64,000 nucleotides of DNA from Murinocardiopsis flavida (GTDB lineage Bacteria > Actinomycetota > Actinomycetes > Streptosporangiales > Streptosporangiaceae). Positions 50,534 to 58,420 of the stretch are shown piece by piece. Position numbers and translations under genes: made by a program. The notes under the pieces were generated by a model. It was given only the letters and a program-made list of their open reading frames with translations, made no database searches and was not told the DNA's origin. Location: assembly GCF_003014485.1 (NCBI RefSeq), contig NZ_PYGA01000025.1, positions 1 to 64,000 on the forward strand, in the 5' to 3' direction. Numbering within the stretch: the stretch's first letter is position 1; every line of letters begins with the position of its first letter.

Positions 50534-51059
50534 GGCCCCGTCCCGGGCCGAGCGCGCCATCACCGGGATCGAGAACGCGCTCGCCACACTGGCCGCCCTC
50601 GCCCTCGGGGCGATGCTGCTGGTCATGGTGGCCGAAGTGGTGATGCGCTACATCCTGTCGGCCCCGCTGGGCTGGACGGTCGGATTCGTGCAGGACTACC
50701 TGATGGTCGCGGTGTTCTTCCTCGGCCTGTCCTACAGCTACCGCACCGGCGCCCACGTCACCATCGACTTCGTCTACCGGCGCCAAGGCCCCCGCGGTCG
50801 GCTGGCGATGGCGCTCATCGGCGACGTGCTGTCGTTCGCGCTGTTCGCGCTCGTCTTCGCGGCGGGGGTCGCGACGACCGCGCACGCGTGGACCCTGGGC
50901 GAGATCCCCGCGCCCGGCGGCGGCGCCCTGTCCTGGCCGGTCTGGACCTCCCACGTCTTCGTCCCCCTCGGCTGCGGCGTCCTGCTGCTCCGGCTTGCCG
51001 CGACCATCGCGGCGCACCGATCCGGCCCCGCGCGGGCCGACCTGGAGGCGGGAACCTGA
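50520..51059 (+). CDS. dctQ: TRAP transporter small membrane subunit
   Basis: 179 residues, four membrane segments: ALATLAALALGAMLLVMVAEVVMRYIL, FVQDYLMVAVFFLGLSYSYRTGAHVTIDFVY (DctQ motif), MALIGDVLSFALFALVFAAGVATT, HVFVPLGCGVLLLRLAAT. ATG 50520 overlaps the dctP end by 14 bases; a GTG at 50511 is also in frame. Partner of DctM. Confidence 0.87.
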   Translation: MTENEAPSRAERAITGIENALATLAALALGAMLLVMVAEVVMRYILSAPLGWTVGFVQDYLMVAVFFLGLSYSYRTGAHVTIDFVYRRQGPRGRLAMALIGDVLSFALFALVFAAGVATTAHAWTLGEIPAPGGGALSWPVWTSHVFVPLGCGVLLLRLAATIAAHRSGPARADLEAGT

Positions 51060-52351
51060 TGCTCGTCGCATCCGTCATCGTGCTCCTGTTCGTCCTCCTG
51101 CTGATCCGGATCCCGGTCGGCTTCGCCATCGGCATCACCGGCGCCGTCGGGCTCTGGGGGTACGGCGGCCTGCCGTTCCTCACCGGGATGCTGGAGGCCG
51201 CCTCGCACGGCCCCGTCGCCAGCTACACCCTCTCCGCCATCCCGCTGTTCGTCCTCATGGCGCAGTTCGTCCTGAAGAGCGGGATCACCGACGACCTCTT
51301 CGACGCGGCGCGCGCCTGGGTCGGCAGCGTGCCCGGCGGGCTGGGGGTCGCCACCGCCGGGGCCGGTGCGCTGTTCGCCGCGATCTCGGGGTCGAGCACC
51401 GCCGCCGCCGCGACGCTCGCGACCACCTCGACCGACGAGATGAAGAAGGCCGGCTACGACATGCGGATGGCCAGCGGGATGGTCGCCGTCGTCGGCACCC
51501 TCGCCGCCATGATCCCGCCGAGCATCATCCTGGTCTTCTACGCGGTGCTCGCCGAGCAGAGCGTCGGCAAGATCCTGGTCGCCGGGTTCCTCCCCGGTGC
51601 GTTCGTCACCGTGGCGCTGATCGCCACCCAGATGCTGCTCATCTGGCGCAACCCGGCGCTGGCGCCCAGGGGCGAGCGCCACTCGTGGGCGGCGAAGCTG
51701 CGCACACTCGTCGCCGCCGCACCCGTACTCGCCCTGTTCGCCCTGGTCACGGGGACGGTGTACTTCGGACTGGCCACCCCCACCGAGGCGGCGGCCCTCG
51801 GCGGGCTGGGCGGCCTGCTGTTCATGGTGTTCCGCAAACGGGCGACCCGCGAGCGGCTGCGCTCGGCGGCGCTGGAGACCGTGAACAGCACGGTGATGAT
51901 CCTGATGATCATCTTCGGCGCCTACATCTTCGGCTACTTCCTCACCGTCACCCGGGTCACCCCGGCGCTGGTCGACACGGTCGCCGGGCTGCCCGTGCCG
52001 CCCATGGCGATCTTCGCGCTCATCGCCCTGATGTACCTGGTCCTCGGCTTCTTCATGGACCAGATGGCGATCCTCGCGCTGACCGTGCCCGTGGTGCTGC
52101 CGGTGGTCGAGGCGCTCGGCTTGGACCCGATCTGGTTCGGCGTCATGGTGGTGCTGATCGCCGAGATCGGACTCGTCACCCCGCCACTCGGCCTGAACGT
52201 GTTCGTCGTCGCCCGGGCGGCGCGCCAACCCGTCGAGCAGGTCTTCCGCGGCGCGGCGCCGTTCGCGGTGGCGATCCTGGTCGTCGTCGTGCTCTTCGCG
52301 GCGTTCCCCGACCTCGTCCTGTGGCTGCCCAACAGCATGACGGGCGACTGA
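51059..52351 (+). CDS. dctM: TRAP transporter large permease
   Basis: 430 residues, about 12 membrane segments. RIPVGFAIGITGAVGL, IPLFVLMAQFVLKSGITDDLFDAARAWVG, FAAISGSSTAAAATLATTSTDEMKKAGYD and MIPPSIILVFYAVLAEQSVGKILVAGFLPG are DctM signatures. Sodium-driven import. One-base overlap with both dctQ and the following CoA-transferase, so the four genes are translationally coupled. Confidence 0.92.
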   Translation: MLVASVIVLLFVLLLIRIPVGFAIGITGAVGLWGYGGLPFLTGMLEAASHGPVASYTLSAIPLFVLMAQFVLKSGITDDLFDAARAWVGSVPGGLGVATAGAGALFAAISGSSTAAAATLATTSTDEMKKAGYDMRMASGMVAVVGTLAAMIPPSIILVFYAVLAEQSVGKILVAGFLPGAFVTVALIATQMLLIWRNPALAPRGERHSWAAKLRTLVAAAPVLALFALVTGTVYFGLATPTEAAALGGLGGLLFMVFRKRATRERLRSAALETVNSTVMILMIIFGAYIFGYFLTVTRVTPALVDTVAGLPVPPMAIFALIALMYLVLGFFMDQMAILALTVPVVLPVVEALGLDPIWFGVMVVLIAEIGLVTPPLGLNVFVVARAARQPVEQVFRGAAPFAVAILVVVVLFAAFPDLVLWLPNSMTGD

Positions 52352-53571
52352 TGGGCGCCGGGGAGGCCGCGCCGGGACCGGACGGCGCGCGCGGGCCGCT
52401 GGCGGGCGTCCGGGTCCTCGACCTGACCTCCGTCCTGCTCGGGCCCTACTGCACACGGACGCTGGGCGACATGGGCGCCGAGGTCATCAAGGTGGAACCG
52501 CCCGAAGGCGACCCGGTCCGCAGGCTCGGACCGGCCCGCTCCCCGGGGATGGGCGGTACCCACCTCAACCTGAACCGCGGCAAGCGCAGCGTCGTGCTCG
52601 ACCTCAAGCGCGCGGAGGCGCGCGGCGCCGCCCTGCGCCTCGCCGCGGACTGCGACGTGTTCGTGCACAACATGCGCCCGAGCGCCGCCGCGCGGCTGGG
52701 GCTCGCCTACGCCGACGTCGCCGCCGCGGCACCGGGCATCGTCTACTGCGCCGCGCCCGGGTTCGGCACCGAAGGCCCCTACCGCGACCGGCCGGCCTAC
52801 GACGACATGATGCAGGCCGCGAGCGGGATCGCCGCCTTGCAGGCCCGCGACGGCGAGGCGCCCCGCTACGTCGCCACCGTCCTCGCCGACAAGGTCACCG
52901 GGCTCATGGCGGCGACGGGGATCCTCGGGGCCCTGCACCGGCAGCGGACCACGGGGGTCGGCGGCGAGGTCGAGGTCCCGATGTTCGAGACCATGGCGTC
53001 GTTCCTCATGGCGGAGCACCTCTACGGGGCCGCGTTCGAGCCTGCGCTCGGCCCCGTCGGCTACCAGCGGGTGACCTCGCCGCACCGGCGGCCGCACGCC
53101 ACCGCGGACGGCCACATCGGCGTCATGCCCTACACCGACCGGCACTGGGCGGCGTTCTTCCACGCGGCGGACCGCCCCGACCTGGCAGCGGACCCGCGCT
53201 TCCGCGACCTCGCCGGGCGGACCGCGCACATCGACGCCCTCTACGAGGAGGTCGGCGCCATCGTGCGGACCCGCCCCACCGCCGAGTGGCTGCGGATCCT
53301 GCGCGCGGCCGACGTCCCCGTGTCCGACGTCGTCGCACCGGCCGACCTGCTCGACGACGACCACCTGCGCGCGGTCGGGCTCTTCGAGACCGCGGCGCAC
53401 CCCACCGAGGGCGCCGTCCGCACCGTCCGCGGCCCGGTCCGGTTCGGCGCGGACCCCGCCCCCGCACCGCCCCATGCCGAGCGCCTCGGCGAGAGCACCG
53501 CCGAGATCCTGCGCGCGGCCGGCCTGGACGACGCCGCCATCGCCCGGCTGAGCGCGGCACCGGAGGGGTGA
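52351..53571 (+). CDS. CaiB/BaiF-family CoA-transferase, second copy
   Basis: 406 residues. GVRVLDLTSVLLGPYCTRTLGDMGAEVIKVEPPEGDPVRRLG, NLNRGKRSVVLDLKR, and RDRPAYDDMMQAASGIAALQ with the catalytic Asp. Only moderately like the copy at 47738 (different length of the C-terminus, ATLADKVTG-type loop), so not a recent duplicate. Coupled to the TRAP genes; activation of the imported acid is the likely task. Confidence 0.87.
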   Translation: MGAGEAAPGPDGARGPLAGVRVLDLTSVLLGPYCTRTLGDMGAEVIKVEPPEGDPVRRLGPARSPGMGGTHLNLNRGKRSVVLDLKRAEARGAALRLAADCDVFVHNMRPSAAARLGLAYADVAAAAPGIVYCAAPGFGTEGPYRDRPAYDDMMQAASGIAALQARDGEAPRYVATVLADKVTGLMAATGILGALHRQRTTGVGGEVEVPMFETMASFLMAEHLYGAAFEPALGPVGYQRVTSPHRRPHATADGHIGVMPYTDRHWAAFFHAADRPDLAADPRFRDLAGRTAHIDALYEEVGAIVRTRPTAEWLRILRAADVPVSDVVAPADLLDDDHLRAVGLFETAAHPTEGAVRTVRGPVRFGADPAPAPPHAERLGESTAEILRAAGLDDAAIARLSAAPEG

Positions 53572-53678
53572 CGTGCGGCGGCGTACCCGGTTGACCTCAA
53601 CTGCCGTTGAGCTCCTAGGTTCGTCCCCGAGCACGCGGACAGGCCACCCCGGCGCCGCGGTGACGAAAGGGGCCGACC

Positions 53679-54509
53679 ATGGCACGGCTGGAACTGGGAC
53701 CGATCGGTGCCTCGATCGAGGTGAACGGACGCGACGGCTACGCGGCCGACGCCGTCGCACTGGAGAAGCTGGGCTTCTCCACGATCTGGCTGCCGGGCGG
53801 GCAGTTGGCGACCATGGACCCGATCACGGAGATCCTCCGGGCCACGACGCGGATCGGCGTCGGCAGCGCGATCCTCGCAGCGGAGGCGTTCGACGCCGCT
53901 ACCGTCGCCGCCGGGTTCGCCGCTATCGAGGCCGCGCACCCGGGACGGTTCATCGCCGGGCTCGGCGGGGGCCACGGCCCCCGCCCGCTGGCCGCCATGG
54001 GCGCGTACCTGGACGAACTGGACGCCGCGACGCCGCCGGTCCCCGCCTCGGCGCGCGTCCTCGCCGCACTGGGCCCGCGCAAGCTGGAGCTCGCACGCGA
54101 CCGCTCCGCCGGGGCCGTGCCGATGCTGGTCACCCCCGAGTACACCGCTCAGGCACGGGCCGTCCTGGGGAGCGGACCGGTCCTCTCCATCCAGCAGTTC
54201 GTGGCCGTCGACCAGGACGCGGAGCGTGTACGCGCGGCGGCGCGCGTCCCGCTCGGCTTCCTCGCAGGTGTCGGCGGCTACGCCGCGAACTTCCGGCGCA
54301 TGGGATTCGCGGAGTCCGACGTCGCGGGCCTCGGCGACCGGCTCGTCGACGCAATGGTGCCGTGGGGCGACGCCGACGCGGTCGCCGCCCGCGTGACCGA
54401 GCACCTCGACGCGGGCGCCGACCAGGTCACCCTCGCACCCCTGACCACCGGCACCAGCGCGCCGGCACTCGACCAGCTGCGCCTCCTCGCGGAGCGCCTG
54501 ATCGGCTGA
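53679..54509 (+). CDS. F420-dependent LLM-class oxidoreductase (TIGR03620-like)
   Basis: 276 residues. ALEKLGFSTIWLPGGQLATMDPITEILRATTRIGVGSAI, GRFIAGLGGGHGPRP and the C-terminal AGADQVTLAPLTTG are typical of this luciferase-like subgroup, abundant in actinobacteria. Short form of the fold. It follows the CoA-transferase by 107 bases; a role in the itaconate locus is not evident. Confidence 0.83.
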   Translation: MARLELGPIGASIEVNGRDGYAADAVALEKLGFSTIWLPGGQLATMDPITEILRATTRIGVGSAILAAEAFDAATVAAGFAAIEAAHPGRFIAGLGGGHGPRPLAAMGAYLDELDAATPPVPASARVLAALGPRKLELARDRSAGAVPMLVTPEYTAQARAVLGSGPVLSIQQFVAVDQDAERVRAAARVPLGFLAGVGGYAANFRRMGFAESDVAGLGDRLVDAMVPWGDADAVAARVTEHLDAGADQVTLAPLTTGTSAPALDQLRLLAERLIG

Positions 54510-54514
54510 CCGCG

Positions 54515-54531
54515 CGAGGCCGCGGGCCTCG
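54515..54531. terminator. Short hairpin after the LLM gene
   Basis: CGAGGCC-GCG-GGCCTCG, seven perfect pairs with a three-base loop, 6 bases downstream of the stop codon at 54507-54509. Likely transcription end of the gene. Confidence 0.55.
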
Positions 54532-54589
54532 GCGCCGGTTCTCAGCGACCCGCTCGAATGCAGCGTGGTCACGGTCGACTACGATGCCG

Positions 54590-54770
54590 GGAATCGACGT
54601 GTTCGAGGTGATCGGCGGCTGCCCGAGCTGCGGTACGACAACGTCATCAGCCCCTCGCCGTTCTCCCCGACCGGCCCAAGGGCATGGGCGGCGGCGCCCC
54701 ATAGCACGCCGTCCGCGCCGCCGTGCAGGACGCCATCCCTACCACCGGGATGGCGTTGAACAGCCACTGC
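54590..54770 (+). pseudogene. Decayed fragment of a CoxL/xanthine-dehydrogenase-type molybdopterin subunit
   Basis: One frame reads LPELRYDNVISPSPFSPTGP; the next frame continues PKGMGGGAP, stop, HAVRAAVQDAI. Together this resembles the C-terminus of molybdenum hydroxylase large subunits (SPFTPTGAKGMGEGG...AVADAL), broken by a frameshift and a stop. No other part of the gene is found nearby. Confidence 0.5.
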
Positions 54771-54822
54771 TCCCAAGACGCCGTCTTCGGCCCGCTCGCG
54801 GGCTCCGGAGCGGAGAAAGTGC

Positions 54823-54877
54823 GGGTACTCCGATGCGGATCGACGGCGGCTTCACAACGGCGGGCACGCTCGTATGA
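54823..54877 (+). pseudogene. Remnant of an SDR C-terminus
   Basis: The frame ending at TGA 54875-54877 reads AGTPMRIDGGFTTAGTLV, the typical last residues of a short-chain dehydrogenase (IDGGF). The stop overlaps the amidohydrolase ATG (ATGA), as if an SDR gene once coupled to it was deleted. Very short, so tentative. Confidence 0.35.
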
Positions 54878-55860
54878 CGGCGCACCCGGCGACCGACGTC
54901 CACACCCACCTCGCGCCCCTGCTCGGCGCGGCCGCGCGCGAACGCAACGGGGTCGGCCTGCGCGACGGCCGCTACGTCGTCGCCGACCAGCCGGTCGGCC
55001 CCGACGGGCTCTACCGCCCCGAAGGGCTCACCGCCCACCTGGCCGCCCACGCCCTCGACCGCGCCATCGTCTCCGTGCCCCCGCCGTTCTTCCGGCAGGG
55101 GCGCGCCGCCGAGGACTGCCGCCGCTGGGCCGCCGATGTCAACGACGGCCTGCTCGCGGCGGTCGACGGGCACGGCGGCCTGAGCCCGCTCGCCTACCTC
55201 CCGTTGGACCGCCCCGACGCGGCGCTCGCCGAGTACCGGTGGCGGCGCGGCGACCCCGCCTGGGCGGGGTTCTCCGGCGCGGCGGGCGGCGGTTCACCCG
55301 CCATGGACGCCCCCGAGCTCGCGCCGCTCTGGGACGCCATGGCGGCAGACGGCGCCGCGATCCTGCTGCACCCCGGCCTGTCCACGGACCCCCGGCTGGC
55401 CCGCCACTACCTCGGCAACCTGCTCGGCAATCCGGTGGAGAGCACGGTGTCGGCGGCCGAACTCGTCTTCGGCGGCGTCCTGCACCGCTACCAGGGGATC
55501 GCGTTCATCCTCGCCCATTGCGGCGGCGCCACCGCCGCGCTCGCGGGCCGCTGGCAGCGCGGCTACGCGACCGGCAGCCCGGGGGTGGCCCCCCTCGACG
55601 AGGAGCCGTCCGCAGCCGTCCGCCGCTTCTACGTCGACGCGCTGGCGCACGAACCGGCGGTGGTCGACCTCGCCGCCGCCGTCATCGGCACCGACCGCAT
55701 CGTGCTGGCCAGCGACTGGCCCTTCCCCATGGGCGTGGACGACCCGCACACCGCGGTCGCGCACCTGCCGGCCGCCGACAGGGAGCGGATCGCCCGCACC
55801 AACCCCGCGGAGCTGTTCGGCGGGCGGCGCGCGGCGGCACACCGCGGGGAGCGGCCGTAA
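54874..55860 (+). CDS. Amidohydrolase-2 family protein
   Basis: 328 residues. ATDVHTHLAP (HxH metal site), ILLHPGLSTDPRLARHYLGNLLGNPVEST, FILAHCGGATAALAGRWQRGY and IVLASDWPFPMGVDDP (metal Asp) place it in the ACMSD-like branch, which decarboxylates or hydrolyses cyclic acids. It appears intact although both flanks hold decayed oxidoreductase genes. Confidence 0.83.
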   Translation: MTAHPATDVHTHLAPLLGAAARERNGVGLRDGRYVVADQPVGPDGLYRPEGLTAHLAAHALDRAIVSVPPPFFRQGRAAEDCRRWAADVNDGLLAAVDGHGGLSPLAYLPLDRPDAALAEYRWRRGDPAWAGFSGAAGGGSPAMDAPELAPLWDAMAADGAAILLHPGLSTDPRLARHYLGNLLGNPVESTVSAAELVFGGVLHRYQGIAFILAHCGGATAALAGRWQRGYATGSPGVAPLDEEPSAAVRRFYVDALAHEPAVVDLAAAVIGTDRIVLASDWPFPMGVDDPHTAVAHLPAADRERIARTNPAELFGGRRAAAHRGERP

Positions 55861-55900
55861 GCCCGGCCGCGACCGGCGCGGCGACACCGGAGGCGGCGGC

Positions 55901-56130
55901 GACCGCTACGTCCAGCGGGCCGCGGCCCGCGGCTGCGTCGGGTTCGCCGCGTCCGACACCCGCCCGCTGATGCCGGCGCCCGGCGGCGCCACCCGCGTCG
56001 TCGGCGACGACCCGCTGGCGATCGGGGCGCCGCGCCCGGCGGCGATCCCGTCGTGCTCGACGTGGCGATGTCCGAGGCGGCGCTCGGCAGGATCCGGCCG
56101 GCCGAGCAGCAGGGCGACGAGCCACCGCCG
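55901..56130 (+). pseudogene. Decayed malate/L-lactate dehydrogenase (Ldh_2/YlbC-type) fragment
   Basis: RAAARGCVGFAASDTRPLMPAPGGATRVVGDDPLAIGAPRP is followed, after a one-base frameshift near 56035, by GGDPVVLDVAMSEAALGRI. This is the NAD-binding middle of Ldh_2 enzymes (GxxPLAIGAPR...LDVA). The start and C-terminus are absent. Confidence 0.6.
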
Positions 56131-56237
56131 CCCGCGCCGCCCCGCGCGGCGGGCGGCGTTCGACGTCCCCGCCGCCTTCGGCGCGCGGGGGAGCCGACCA
56201 CAGGCGCGGTGTCGGGCGGATGCGCTGTTCGGGAGGC

Positions 56238-56312
56238 TTGACGCCGCGCGGCGAAGGGCGTAGCTTGGGCTTGTAATCAACCAAATGATTTATCAAGAAA
56301 ACGGTTGATAAA
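56238..56312 (+). promoter_or_regulatory. Promoter and operator of the ArsR-SRPBCC pair
   Basis: TTGACG (56238-56243), 17-bp spacer, TAGCTT (56261-56266) form a good sigma-70-type promoter. Downstream TTTATCAA (56289-56296) and TTGATAAA (56305-56312) form a perfect 8-bp inverted repeat ending on the A of the ATG, the likely ArsR operator. AATCAACCAAATGATT just upstream shares the half-site. The rest of the 451-bp gap holds only the Ldh_2 remnant. Confidence 0.65.
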
Positions 56313-56659
56313 TGCGATCAGAGACTGAGGCCGACGAGCGGCTCGACCGCGCGTTCCTCGCGCTGGCCGACCCGGTCCGGCGGGGGATGGTCGCACGGCT
56401 CTCGCGCGGACCGGCGACGGTGAACGAGCTCGCCGAGCCGTTCGCCATCTCCAAGCAGGCGGTGTCCAAGCACATCAAGGTGTTGGAGGCCGCCGGACTG
56501 ATCACCCGTTCCAGGGACGCCCAGCGGCGGCCCTGCCACCTCGAACCGGCGGCGCTCGAAGCGCTCACCGGTTGGATCGACGCCCAACGGCTCAACACCG
56601 AGGACCGGTTCCGCCGCCTCGACTCCGTGCTCGAAACACTGAAGGAGAAGGACCAATGA
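56312..56659 (+). CDS. ArsR-family repressor
   Basis: 115 residues. RAFLALADPVRRGMVARLSRGPATVNELAEPFAISKQAVSKHIKVLEAAGLITRSRDAQRRPCHL, winged HTH without metal-site cysteines. ATG overlaps an operator palindrome. Overlaps the SRPBCC start (ATGA). Parallel to, but distinct from, the ArsR-AHSA1 pair at 25.7 kb. Confidence 0.88.
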   Translation: MRSETEADERLDRAFLALADPVRRGMVARLSRGPATVNELAEPFAISKQAVSKHIKVLEAAGLITRSRDAQRRPCHLEPAALEALTGWIDAQRLNTEDRFRRLDSVLETLKEKDQ

Positions 56660-57141
56660 CCGACAAGCCCGTCACCATCACCGCGCCCCCCGGCACGCCG
56701 TTCACCGAGATCGTCCGCGAGTTCGACGCACCGGTGGCCGCCCTCTACCGCGCCTACGTCGACCCCGCGCTGGTCGTGCAGTGGCAGGGGCCGCGCGGGC
56801 TCAGCATGGACCTGAAGGAGTACGACGCCCGCACCGGCGGCACCTGGGCCTACACCCACAGCGATCCCGAAGGCAACGCCTACGGCTTCCACGGGGTGTT
56901 CCACAGCGTCGTCCCCGACCAGGCCATCGTGCAGACCTTCGAGTTCGACGGCGCGCCGGGGCACGTGTGCCTCGAATCGATCCGCTTCGAGGACCTGGCC
57001 GGCCGCCGCGCCCGGGTCGTGACCCACAGTGTGTTCCAGTCCGTCGCCGACCGCGACGCGATGCTCCAGAGCGGCATGGAGACCGGCGTGGTCGACTCGA
57101 TGAACCGCCTCGACGAACTGCTCGCCGCAGAGGGGAAGTAG
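56656..57141 (+). CDS. SRPBCC-domain protein, AHSA1-like
   Basis: 161 residues. IVREFDAPVAALYRAYVDPALVVQWQGPRGLSMDLKEYDARTGGTWAYTHSDPEGNAYGFHGVF is the AHSA1-like core. Translationally coupled to the ArsR gene, which presumably represses it. Ligand unknown. Confidence 0.87.
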   Translation: MTDKPVTITAPPGTPFTEIVREFDAPVAALYRAYVDPALVVQWQGPRGLSMDLKEYDARTGGTWAYTHSDPEGNAYGFHGVFHSVVPDQAIVQTFEFDGAPGHVCLESIRFEDLAGRRARVVTHSVFQSVADRDAMLQSGMETGVVDSMNRLDELLAAEGK

Positions 57142-57144
57142 CGC

Positions 57145-57160
57145 GCGCCGCCGGCGGCGC
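57145..57160. terminator. GC palindrome between convergent SRPBCC and TetR genes
   Basis: GCGCCGCCGGCGGCGC, a perfect 16-bp palindrome 3 bases after the SRPBCC stop and 3 before the tetR stop. It could act as a compact bidirectional terminator. Confidence 0.45.
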
Positions 57161-57163
57161 GGC

Positions 57164-57760
57164 TCACCCCGCGCCGCTGGGCCCCCGGTGCCGCGCGATC
57201 AGGTCGACGGCCATGGCGCGGGCGCGCTGCGCCGCTTCGGTGTCGCCCTCGGCCGCCGCGATGATCGACCCCTTCATCAGCAGGTGGAACGAGTGGGCGA
57301 ACGCCTCGGGGTCGGCGAGCCCGGCCGCCTCGGCGCGCGACCGGACGATCGTCCGGATCCCGGCGAGGTAGTGCACGCTCGCGCGGCCGGCCGGATGGTC
57401 GGGGCCCATCTCCAGCAGCACGTTGATGAACGAGCACCCGTCGAACGCGCTGGGGGTGCGGAACCAGGTGTCGAAGACCTCGAAGACCGCCAGCAGGCTC
57501 TCCTCGGGGGAGTCGCGGCGCGAGCGGTCCTCGACGAAGTCGCGGGTCCACTCCTGCTCGCGGCGCGCGAGGAAGGCGAGGACGAGCTCGTCCTTCGACG
57601 GGAAGTGCTTGTAGAGGGTGGCCTTCGCCACCGACGACTTGGCGATGACCTCGTCGATCCCGACGCCCCTGATACCGCGGCGGGAGAACAGTGCATAGGC
57701 GGTCGCCATGATGCGCTCGCGCGCCGTGCCGCGCACCTGGTCCACGGGATCAGCCACCAT
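57164..57760 (-). CDS. TetR-family transcriptional regulator
   Basis: 198 residues. RERIMATAYALFSRRGIRGVGIDEVIAKSSVAKATLYKHFPSKDELVLAFL (about 13-63), strong TetR HTH. C-terminal domain with FDGCSFINVLLEMG resembles the YcdC/TetR_C group. ATG 57758-57760. Divergent from the sigma-like gene; a palindrome lies about 50 bases upstream. Confidence 0.88.
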   Translation of the reverse strand: MVADPVDQVRGTARERIMATAYALFSRRGIRGVGIDEVIAKSSVAKATLYKHFPSKDELVLAFLARREQEWTRDFVEDRSRRDSPEESLLAVFEVFDTWFRTPSAFDGCSFINVLLEMGPDHPAGRASVHYLAGIRTIVRSRAEAAGLADPEAFAHSFHLLMKGSIIAAAEGDTEAAQRARAMAVDLIARHRGPSGAG

Positions 57761-57808
57761 CGTGCGCCCAGTGTATGGCCCGGCGCGGCGTCGGATCGAC
57801 CGTTCTGT

Positions 57809-57822
57809 ACAGACTCGTCTGT
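57809..57822. promoter_or_regulatory. ACAGAC-2-GTCTGT palindrome, probable TetR operator
   Basis: ACAGACTCGTCTGT, perfect six-base arms, 49 bases upstream of the leftward tetR start and 121 bases before the sigma-like gene. The flanking GT and GC also keep partial symmetry. Confidence 0.6.
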
Positions 57823-57942
57823 GCGTGCTACACAAAGAGCATCGTCTTCCCGGGTGCCACGGTGCGAGCAGCGCCGATGCGCCGCGCGGGAATCGGGTCG
57901 GCTCCGGCGGTCGAGCGCCGGCAACCGTGGAGAGGACCGCCT

Positions 57943-58257
57943 ATGGCAGCCTCCGCAGATCCGGCCGCTGACGGCGAACGGCCCCGGGCCGGGGGCGATG
58001 CGCCCGCCGCCGATCCCGCCGCGCGGATCCGGGCCCGAGCGGTCCGGGCCGCGGCCCCGGAACTCCCTGACGACCGCGACGCGCTGAAGGCGGCGCTGGC
58101 ACGGCTGCCGCGCCATGAGCGCCGCGCCGTAGTGCTGCGGTTCCTCGGCGGCAGGAGCCCGGACCAGATCGCGGCGGCCATGCGCGTGCCGCCGGAGCAG
58201 GTGCGGCTGCTGCTGACGCGGAGCCTGGACCGGCTCCGTACCGACCTGCTGTCCTGA
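57943..58257 (+). CDS. Small sigma-70 region-4-like DNA-binding protein
   Basis: 104 residues. Ala/Pro-rich N-terminus, then LKAALARLPRHERRAVVLRFLGGRSPDQIAAAMRVPPEQVRLLLTRSLDRLRTDLL, a full sigma region 4 helix-turn-helix (ALARLPxxxRxxxxLRF...IAxxMxxxxxxVxxxxxRxxxxLR). No region 2 is present, so it cannot act as a normal sigma factor. ATG 57943 is preceded by a weak GGAGAGG. It could be a decayed sigma gene or a stand-alone regulator. Confidence 0.72.
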   Translation: MAASADPAADGERPRAGGDAPAADPAARIRARAVRAAAPELPDDRDALKAALARLPRHERRAVVLRFLGGRSPDQIAAAMRVPPEQVRLLLTRSLDRLRTDLLS

Positions 58258-58420
58258 GTCCCGCCGACACGGGACCGCCGGACCGGTCGGCGGAGAGGAC
58301 GGTCGGCGCTCGCGGGCGGCGCGGGCGATATAGGACGGGAGTCGCCCTACATCCTCACTATCGTGGCCGGGTCAGTGCCGATCGGACCGGAGACGGCCGC
58401 CGAACCCCCGAAGGACCACG

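Noticed and set aside
58323-58347. Inverted repeat GGGCGA-13-TCGCCC before the epoxide hydrolase
   Set aside because: Short GC arms with a long spacer are frequent by chance in this sequence and no regulator gene is adjacent to support it.
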